Shown here: positions 6,248-10,933 of the stretch, in pieces
How positions within the stretch are numbered: the first letter of the stretch is position 1
Layout of the letters: each line of letters begins with the position of its first letter
Assembly: GCA_026705105.1 (NCBI GenBank)
Contig: JAPPBK010000307.1
Coordinates: forward strand, 1 to 10,933
DNA length: 10,933 bases
Source of the DNA: Chloroflexota bacterium
GTDB taxonomy: Bacteria; Chloroflexota; Dehalococcoidia; Bin125
Direction: 5' to 3'
The notes under the pieces: model-generated
The model's input: only the letters and a program-made list of their open reading frames with translations
What the model was told of the DNA's origin: nothing
Databases searched by the model: none
Made by a program: the position numbers and the translations under genes

Positions 6248-6703
6248 TCAACCTCGTTCCCGCATCACGCGCGCCCGCTCTCGCTGCCATTCCCGCTTGC
6301 CAATGTCATACCGCCGATCGCGGCTCTTGCGCCCGCGGGCAAGTGCAATCTCGGCCTTGGCAGTACCGGTCTCGTTGAAATAGATCGACAACAGGGCGAC
6401 CGTCATGCCTTGCTCGTTGATGGCCACCGTGATCCGATCGATCTGCCGTCGGTGCAGCAGGAGCTTACGCGGGCGCTTCGGTTCGTGTTGGTGCCCTTTC
6501 GCCGCCGAACGCCAAGGCGCGATGTGGGCATTGACCAGCCAGAGTTCCCCGTCCTTGGGCTCGGCGTACGCTTCGCGGAGGCTTGCGCCACCGGCGCGAA
6601 GCGACTTGACCTCGCTGCCCTGAAGCACCAGTCCGGCCTCGTACTTCTCTCCCAGCTCGTAATCGTGGCGGGCGCGGCGATTGACCGCGACCGGGTGCCT
6701 CAC
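6248..6703 (-). CDS. smpB: SsrA-binding protein SmpB
   Basis: Binds tmRNA and delivers it to stalled ribosomes, so that broken messages are released and the unfinished peptide is tagged for degradation. The 151-residue product has typical length. Family motifs in order are NRRARHDYELGEKYEAGLVL (8-27), GSEVKSLRAG (29-38), ELWLVNAHIAPW (53-64), KRPRKLLLHRRQID (76-89), IYFNETGTAKAEIALARGRK (107-126) and the basic tail with DRRYDIGKREWQRE. The GTG at 6703 is preferred: it is four bases after the dapA stop and gives exactly the family N-terminus, while the open frame upstream only reads through dapA. A partial GGGTGA, which includes the dapA stop, may serve as ribosome site. dapA-smpB is a common pair in Alphaproteobacteria. 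No tmRNA gene is visible in the window. Confidence 0.94.
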   Translation of the reverse strand: MRHPVAVNRRARHDYELGEKYEAGLVLQGSEVKSLRAGGASLREAYAEPKDGELWLVNAHIAPWRSAAKGHQHEPKRPRKLLLHRRQIDRITVAINEQGMTVALLSIYFNETGTAKAEIALARGRKSRDRRYDIGKREWQRERARVMRERG

Positions 6704-6707
6704 CGCG

Positions 6708-7598
6708 TCACCCGGCCCCGTTTGCGAGCAGATCGAGACCGGCCATGGCGTCCCGCACCGCCTGCTGCGTCGATGGCCCCGGCTGTACCAGCGGCAATCG
6801 AATCTCCGAGCTGCACCGGCCAAGCAGTGAAGTCGCAAACTTCACGGGCCCTGGACTGGTCTCCACAAACAAGGCCTCGTGCAGCGGCATCAGGCGCTCG
6901 TGCAGTTCCAGTGCCTTCGCGGCATCGCCGGCCTGCCATGCCTGATGCATGGCCGCACATTCGCGAGGAGCGACGTTCGCCGTGACAGAGATCGTTCCAT
7001 GGCCCCCGCATGCAAGGAAGGCGAGCTGAGAAGCGTCTTCGCCCGACAACTGGTTGAATTCGCGATCCGCCAGCGCAGCCCGCAGCTGATGCGGCCGAAC
7101 AGGATCGTTGCTCGCATCCTTGACCCCGACGATCCGGGGGAGCTCAGCCAGTCGAACCATCGTGCCGATCGACATGTCGACCACGCATCGTCCTGGGATG
7201 TTGTAGATGTACAGGGGCAGATCGGTTGCATCGTGCACCGCCCGGAAATGGCCGTACATCCCTTCCTGTGTCGGTTTGTTGTAGTACGGCATGACCAGCA
7301 GGGCCGCGTCGGCGCCGGCGGCCCGCGCGTGCCGCGTAAGGCGGATGGCCTCTCTGGTCGAGTTCGAGCCCGTCCCGGCCATCACCGGGATGCGGCCAGC
7401 GGCGCACTCGATCGTCAGGCTGACAACCCGATCGTGCTCCTCGTGCGACAGCACCGGCGATTCGCCGGTTGTGCCGCACGGCACGAGGCCGGTCGTTCCC
7501 TCGGCTACATGCCAGTCCACGATCTCCCGGATCGCGGCCTCATCCACTTCGCCGTCGCGAAACGGGGTGATCAACGCACAGAGGGAACCCTGAAACAT
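6708..7598 (-). CDS. dapA: 4-hydroxy-tetrahydrodipicolinate synthase
   Basis: Condenses pyruvate with aspartate semialdehyde, the first committed step towards diaminopimelate (peptidoglycan) and lysine. The 296-residue product is complete. It has ALITPFRDGEVD (8-19), the pyruvate-binding CGTTGESPVLSHEEH (41-55, Thr43-Thr44), MPYYNKPTQEGM (103-114, active-site tyrosine at 105-106), IYNIPGR (131-137, Tyr132 and Arg137) and the Schiff-base Lys160 in GVKDAS. The C-terminal half (residues 187-213) holds the usual GEDA...GGHGTISVTANVAP pattern. The start is the ATG at 7598, directly before the conserved first strand, although its Shine-Dalgarno is weak. It is the first gene of the minus-strand cluster and is divergent from the oxygenase gene at 7768, so its promoter must lie in the 169 bases between them. 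Confidence 0.96.
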   Translation of the reverse strand: MFQGSLCALITPFRDGEVDEAAIREIVDWHVAEGTTGLVPCGTTGESPVLSHEEHDRVVSLTIECAAGRIPVMAGTGSNSTREAIRLTRHARAAGADAALLVMPYYNKPTQEGMYGHFRAVHDATDLPLYIYNIPGRCVVDMSIGTMVRLAELPRIVGVKDASNDPVRPHQLRAALADREFNQLSGEDASQLAFLACGGHGTISVTANVAPRECAAMHQAWQAGDAAKALELHERLMPLHEALFVETSPGPVKFATSLLGRCSSEIRLPLVQPGPSTQQAVRDAMAGLDLLANGAG

Positions 7599-7767
7599 GG
7601 CGCATGTGTATCCGTTCGCGCGAAGGTGCGATCCATGACTATATTATGCTTCCCAAGGTTGCTGCTCCAGCGCACAACTAGATGCTGCGCCAAGACCGGC
7701 AGTCTTCGTTAGTGAGGGATCGCGCGCGACCGGCGCGTTCGGGCCCGGTCGAAGGAGGCCTTCCAGC
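7599..7767. promoter_or_regulatory. Divergent intergenic region between dapA and the PhyH-type oxygenase gene
   Basis: Promoters for both genes must lie here or further upstream. The only A/T-rich spot is ACTATATTATGC at about 7638-7649, which could serve as a -10 element on either strand; I could not pair it with a good -35 at the right distance. Next to the oxygenase gene, GACCGG (7728-7733) and CCGGTC (7745-7750) form an inverted repeat with an 11-base spacer. Nothing identifies a regulator. Confidence 0.4.
7753..7758 (+). promoter_or_regulatory. Strong Shine-Dalgarno of the PhyH-type oxygenase gene, inside a small inverted repeat
   Basis: AGGAGG lies nine bases before the ATG at 7768. 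It is embedded in GAAGG-AGG-CCTTC (7751-7763), a 5-base stem with a 3-base loop that could partly mask the ribosome site in the mRNA. Confidence 0.65.
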
Positions 7768-8655
7768 ATGCTCACGCCTGCCCAAATCGATACCTATCGG
7801 GAGAAGGGCTATCTCGTCATCGAGGACGCCATTCCCGCCTCCACGATCGACAGGCTCAAAGCGCTGACCCAGGAATTCGTAGACAATGCGGCGGGCGTGC
7901 CGGGGCACGATGACGTGTACGACGTCGCCGACGGTCACACTCCTGAAGCTCCGCTGGTTCGACGAATCAAGCTCCCCCACAAGGCCCACCCCGAATTCCG
8001 CCAGTTCGCCGCCGATCCCGTCCTCACCGACATCATGGCGGACCTGCTGGGAAGTGACGTCCGTCTGCATGGCGGCAAGATCAATCTCAAGCCGGGCAAG
8101 GCCGAAGATGCCGTGGAATGGCACCAGGACTGGGCCTTCTACCCGCACACCAATGACGATCTCCTCGCAGTCGGCGTGATGCTGGACGACATGGACCTTG
8201 AGAACGGCCCGATCTTGATGCTTCCCGAGACTCACCGGGGGCCGGTGTACAACCACCACGCCGAAGGCAAGTTCTCCGGAGCGATTGATCTTGACGCCTG
8301 TGACCTGGATTTCAGCAAGGCTGAGACCGTAACCGGCCGGGCTGGGTCAATCAGCGTGCATCACGTCCGGCTCGTGCACGGTTCCAGCGCCAACCGTTCC
8401 GGCAAGCCGCGGCGACTGCTGTTGTGGGAGTACGCTGCCGCGGACGCGTGGCCGCTGATGGGAGCGGGTGATCTCGAGGAGTTCAACGAGCGGGTAGTAC
8501 GCGGCAGGCCGACGCTTATCCCGCGCATGGAGGACGTCCCGGTACGCATCCCCCTGCCGCCCGCCCTGCATCCGGGGTCCATCTTCGAGAACCAGCGAGC
8601 TGCAGCCCACCGGTTCTTCGACGAGGCAGATACCCGGCAGGCAGCCTACTCGTAG
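7768..8655 (+). CDS. Phytanoyl-CoA dioxygenase (PhyH) family Fe(II)/2-oxoglutarate oxygenase
   Basis: Predicted soluble oxygenase that couples oxidation of an unknown substrate to decarboxylation of 2-oxoglutarate. The 295-residue product begins LTPAQIDTYREKGYLVIEDA (2-21), the usual PhyH opening. The iron ligands are His119 and Asp121 in EWHQDWAFYPHTNDD and His204 in VRLVHGSSANRSGKPRR. Arg215, 11 residues after the last His, is placed to bind 2-oxoglutarate. The core also has GPILMLPETHRG (147-158), typical of the fold. The iron-site sequence differs from that of ectoine hydroxylases (EctD), and neighbouring genes do not suggest a substrate; small hydroxylated or N-/O-alkylated compounds are common in the family. 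It is divergent from dapA, and its last 10 bases overlap the convergent Sel1-repeat gene. Family assignment is firm; substrate is unknown. Confidence 0.9.
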   Translation: MLTPAQIDTYREKGYLVIEDAIPASTIDRLKALTQEFVDNAAGVPGHDDVYDVADGHTPEAPLVRRIKLPHKAHPEFRQFAADPVLTDIMADLLGSDVRLHGGKINLKPGKAEDAVEWHQDWAFYPHTNDDLLAVGVMLDDMDLENGPILMLPETHRGPVYNHHAEGKFSGAIDLDACDLDFSKAETVTGRAGSISVHHVRLVHGSSANRSGKPRRLLLWEYAAADAWPLMGAGDLEEFNERVVRGRPTLIPRMEDVPVRIPLPPALHPGSIFENQRAAAHRFFDEADTRQAAYS

Positions 8656-9143
8656 GTTCCGACGAAATCGCGGGCGCGCTGTTCGGCTTCGGCAACCTCG
8701 CCCGCGGTCAGCTGGTCCGCCAGCACATCCATGTAGTAGTCCGCGTTGGGTTCGCCGGATAGGCGAAACCACTTGTACGCCTCTACGAGATCGACTTCCG
8801 TTCCCTGTCCATTGGCGTAGTACTTGCCCAAGTGAATCTGCGAAAGCGCATGTCCACGCCTGGCCCCCAACAGAAACATCTCGAAGGCGTCGCCAAGCTG
8901 AAATACCGACGCATACCGGAGTCCTTGCATGTAGCGGACATTGGTGTCCCTAAGCAGATAATCAGTGCTCTGGTAGGGACGCTTGGGATCGTGGGGGTAC
9001 TCGATGACGACACCCGCGTCCGCCGCTCGCGCCCGCATATCGTCGGTAATCTCGGCGGCGTTGACGAGCACCGCCCACCCCAACACGGCGGCCGCCGCCA
9101 AACCCGCGCAACATGCGCTGCCGATGGAAATTGTCGTCCGCAT
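8646..9143 (-). CDS. Exported Sel1-like repeat protein
   Basis: Small protein of 165 residues with a likely Sec signal peptide: basic start (MRTT), hydrophobic stretch at about 11-28, and probable cleavage after VNA or VNAA (29-30). The mature part has at least one Sel1-like (TPR-type) repeat at about 85-121, with the typical GARRGHALSQIHLGKYYANG, followed by VDLVEAYKWFRLS. The tail AEAEQRARDF resembles the end of other Sel1 proteins. Such repeats form helical scaffolds for protein contacts; no catalytic motif is seen. It is probably periplasmic or lipid-free secreted, since no lipobox Cys sits at the cleavage site (the two Cys, at 11-12, lie within the signal segment). The ATG at 9143 has a weak ribosome site. 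It runs tail to tail with the PhyH-type gene. Confidence 0.82.
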   Translation of the reverse strand: MRTTISIGSACCAGLAAAAVLGWAVLVNAAEITDDMRARAADAGVVIEYPHDPKRPYQSTDYLLRDTNVRYMQGLRYASVFQLGDAFEMFLLGARRGHALSQIHLGKYYANGQGTEVDLVEAYKWFRLSGEPNADYYMDVLADQLTAGEVAEAEQRARDFVGTYE

Positions 9144-9368
9144 AACCGCCTGCCGCAGATGTTGGGCTGACCCTGCCTGAAATCACGATGCCGCGTAATT
9201 AGCCCACCGACATGGTTCAGGCAACCGTGACCGTCTGGCTGCGGCCACACCGATGCTATCGAGAACGCCGGTCACACGACCGACGTCAACCCCCCGGCCG
9301 CCACGCGTGACGACAGGCCGCCTCAGGGCCGCGTGCGGCCAGCTCCGCAGGCGCGTTCCTACGAAGTC

Positions 9369-10190
9369 TCAATCGGCGGCCTGCCGTGGGCTCGGACAGC
9401 CCCCATCCGGAATCTCGATCCAGCCCTCCATGTAGAAGGTGCAGCTACCCGTGAGGCCGACACGATCGCCATCCAGCGTGCAGCGGAGTTCACCGCCTCG
9501 GGCTGACACCTGGCGAGCTGTCAGGCTCCGCTTCCCTAGTCGCTTCGCCCAATAGGGAGCGAGGATGCAATGAGCACTGCCGGTCACCGGATCTTCTGCA
9601 ATGCCGGATCCAGGGGCGAAGAAGCGGGAAACAAAATCCACCTGCGCGCCCTTGGCCGTCACGATCAGGTGGCCAGCCGTCAACTCCCCAATCCCGTCGA
9701 GATCGGGCGCCATGGCGCGAACTTCCGCCTCGGTAGCCAGGACTGCCATGCAATAACGTCCCATGAGTACCGCCTCGGGCATGACGCCGAGCACCGCTTC
9801 CAGACCGTGCGGCATGCGAATGGAGGCTGGCGGGTCTGCCGGGAAATCCATGCGGAGGCCACTGTCGCTGCGTCGGACGGTCAGGCGCCCCGAGCGCGTC
9901 GCGAATCCGACCTCTGCCCGATCAGGTGTCAACCGATGAAGGATCAGCCAGGCGGACGCGAGCGTGGCATGCCCGCAGAGGTCGATCTCCAGCGTCGGCG
10001 TGAACCAGCGGAGCTCGTAGTCTCCGTTGTCACCGGCAACCAAGAATGCCGTCTCGGACAAATTGTTCTCGAGCGCAATCGCCTGCAGGGTCGCGTCGTC
10101 CAGCCAGTCGTCCAGCAGGCACACGGCAGCAGGGTTGCCGCCGAACGCCCGATCGGTGAATGCATCCAACTGATAGATCGGTAGCCGCAT
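9369..10190 (-). CDS. PhzF family isomerase/epimerase-like protein
   Basis: Member of the PhzF family, whose fold resembles diaminopimelate epimerase and whose best-known member isomerises a shikimate-derived intermediate in phenazine synthesis. The 273-residue product starts IYQLDAFTDRAFGGNPAAV (5-23) and has NNLSETAFL (42-50) with the family's catalytic Glu at 46. It continues with FTPTLEIDLCGHATLASAW (63-81) and GSGIAEDPVTGSAHC (194-208) in the second half of the pseudo-symmetric fold. The C-terminal VGLTGSCTFYMEGWIEIP completes it. The ATG at 10190 has GAGAG about seven bases upstream. No phenazine genes are nearby, so a phenazine role is not supported; most PhzF-like proteins have no known reaction. 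It stands alone, with about 225 bases on either side before the next gene. Confidence 0.9.
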   Translation of the reverse strand: MRLPIYQLDAFTDRAFGGNPAAVCLLDDWLDDATLQAIALENNLSETAFLVAGDNGDYELRWFTPTLEIDLCGHATLASAWLILHRLTPDRAEVGFATRSGRLTVRRSDSGLRMDFPADPPASIRMPHGLEAVLGVMPEAVLMGRYCMAVLATEAEVRAMAPDLDGIGELTAGHLIVTAKGAQVDFVSRFFAPGSGIAEDPVTGSAHCILAPYWAKRLGKRSLTARQVSARGGELRCTLDGDRVGLTGSCTFYMEGWIEIPDGGCPSPRQAAD

Positions 10191-10341
10191 CGAAGCACTC
10201 TCGGTAAGCCGCGGTGGGGCATCGTATCAGGTGGTTTCGGCAGACGGACAACCCTTCTCGGCAGCGGATTTGACGATTGGATTGAAGCCCGGATTCGACG
10301 GGCCACGGATCCGTCGGGCGCCCTACTTGCCGGCGAAACCG

Positions 10342-10365
10342 GCCAATCGGTGCGAGTTGATTGGC
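10342..10365. repeat. Short inverted repeat downstream of the ABC ATPase gene
   Basis: GCCAATC (10342-10348) and GATTGGC (10359-10365) can pair as a 7-base stem with a 10-base loop. It begins 56 bases after the stop of the ATPase gene when read on the minus strand. It is directly followed by a second small stem, GCCGG-CGAAA-CCGGC (10329-10343). No run of T follows, so a factor-independent terminator is not supported; it may be a weak 3' end structure or chance. Confidence 0.3.
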
Positions 10366-10420
10366 GACACGGGCCAGCCGACCTTGGTGCGCGGTCGAAG
10401 GATCCGTGACACCAAATCCC

Positions 10421-10933
10421 CTAGTTGGCCGGCTGCTTTCGCCGCACCATCGCGCTCAGTAGATCCAGCTGCGAAATACTCCCGAGGGCCTTCCCATCCC
10501 GACCGGTGACCGTTCCTCGATCCGACGTCGCCTCCGATAACGCGAGCGCAGCGCGTTCAAGCCGGGTCCCGACCGGAATTGCGGGGGTGTCGGCGCATTC
10601 GGTTGCCGGTTTCATGATGCTCTCCACCCTGATGACCTTGCCCCGATTGACGTCCTTGACGAAATCCGCGACATAGTCGTCGGCGGGCGTGAGCACGATT
10701 TCCTGCGCGGTGCCCTGTTGCACGACCCCCCCGTCGCGCAAGATCGTGATGTTGTCGCCGATGCGCAACGCCTCTTCAAGATCATGCGTGATAAAGACGA
10801 TTGTTTTCTTGAGCTCTTTCTGCAGGTCGATGAGCATGTTCTGCATGTCGTACCGGATCAGCGGATCGAGAGCGCTGAATGCTTCGTCCATCAGCAGGAT
10901 ATCGGGATCAGTTTCCAACGCCCGGCGCAAGCC
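10421..10933 (-). CDS. ProV/ChoV-type ABC transporter ATPase, C-terminal part (cut by right window edge)
   Basis: ATP-hydrolysing subunit of a glycine betaine/choline/proline-type importer. The window holds the last 170 codons; Walker A and the signature motif lie beyond the edge. Visible are the end of the helical part (GLRRALETDPD), Walker B and D-loop (ILLMDEAFSALDPLIRYDMQ, typical of the ProV/OpuA group), the switch His in FITHDLEEALRIGDNITIL, and YVADFVKDVNRGKVIRV, which in this group leads into CBS domains. After it comes one CBS-like unit (about the last 45 residues: GTVTGRDGKALGSISQLDLL) rather than an obvious pair. The short tail therefore resembles ChoV-like proteins more than E. 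coli ProV. Partner permease and binding-protein genes are not in the window downstream, so they would have to lie upstream, outside the right edge. Substrate is not decidable here. Confidence 0.88.
   Translation of the reverse strand, partial: GLRRALETDPDILLMDEAFSALDPLIRYDMQNMLIDLQKELKKTIVFITHDLEEALRIGDNITILRDGGVVQQGTAQEIVLTPADDYVADFVKDVNRGKVIRVESIMKPATECADTPAIPVGTRLERAALALSEATSDRGTVTGRDGKALGSISQLDLLSAMVRRKQPAN

Noticed and set aside
6236..6985. 249-codon plus-strand frame opposite smpB and dapA
   Set aside because: Antisense to two secure genes; the translation is unstructured and Arg/Pro-rich.
7678..8259. 193-codon minus-strand frame opposite the oxygenase gene
   Set aside because: Shadow of a well-supported gene with intact active-site residues; no domain seen in the antisense translation.
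9327..9340. GGCCG-CGTG-CGGCC hairpin after the phzF-like gene as a terminator
   Set aside because: Short stem and no T-rich run on the minus strand, so intrinsic termination is not supported.
9144..9368. Possible small gene or RNA between the Sel1 and PhzF-like genes
   Set aside because: No frame with a plausible start, ribosome site and protein-like composition, and no clear folded-RNA pattern.
9369..10190. Phenazine biosynthesis cluster suggested by the PhzF-like gene
   Set aside because: No other phz-type gene is in the window, and PhzF-like proteins are widespread without phenazines.

Overview
The window is high-GC DNA from an alphaproteobacterium. The evidence is the gene order dapA-smpB-folK-rpoZ-rsh-pyrE-DUF2062-pdxJ-acpS-lepB, a housekeeping cluster typical of that class, together with a single bifunctional RelA/SpoT (Rsh) enzyme and an omega subunit with a long acidic tail. 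I cannot name the genus from sequence alone.

Region 1 (1-7598, all minus strand, read right to left) is the housekeeping cluster. It begins with dapA (lysine and cell-wall precursor synthesis) and smpB (ribosome rescue), then has a 384-base stretch with no convincing gene. folK (folate), rpoZ (RNA polymerase omega), rsh ((p)ppGpp synthesis and hydrolysis), pyrE (UMP synthesis), a DUF2062 membrane protein, pdxJ (vitamin B6), acpS (acyl carrier protein activation) and the N-terminal part of lepB (signal peptidase I) follow, with lepB running off the left edge. From rsh to acpS every gene overlaps the next by 1 or 4 bases, so this part is almost certainly one translationally coupled operon. Five of these ten genes appear to start without ATG: lepB, rpoZ and smpB with GTG, pdxJ with TTG and, most unusually, rsh with ATT behind a perfect GGAGG.

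Region 2 (7599-10190) is accessory. A PhyH-type Fe(II)/2-oxoglutarate oxygenase is transcribed divergently from dapA. It converges, with a 10-base overlap of the 3' ends, on a small exported Sel1-repeat protein. A PhzF-family isomerase/epimerase-like gene follows on the minus strand. Nothing in the sequence ties these three into one pathway.

Region 3 (10421-10933) is the C-terminal part of a ProV/ChoV-type ABC transporter ATPase (osmolyte or quaternary amine uptake), cut by the right edge.

I found no CRISPR array, tRNA, rRNA, insertion sequence or phage gene, and no convincing new multi-gene system. The points most worth checking are the ATT start of rsh, a changed PRPP-loop residue in PyrE, a changed RxKD-type motif in Rsh and the ambiguous stretch between smpB and folK.
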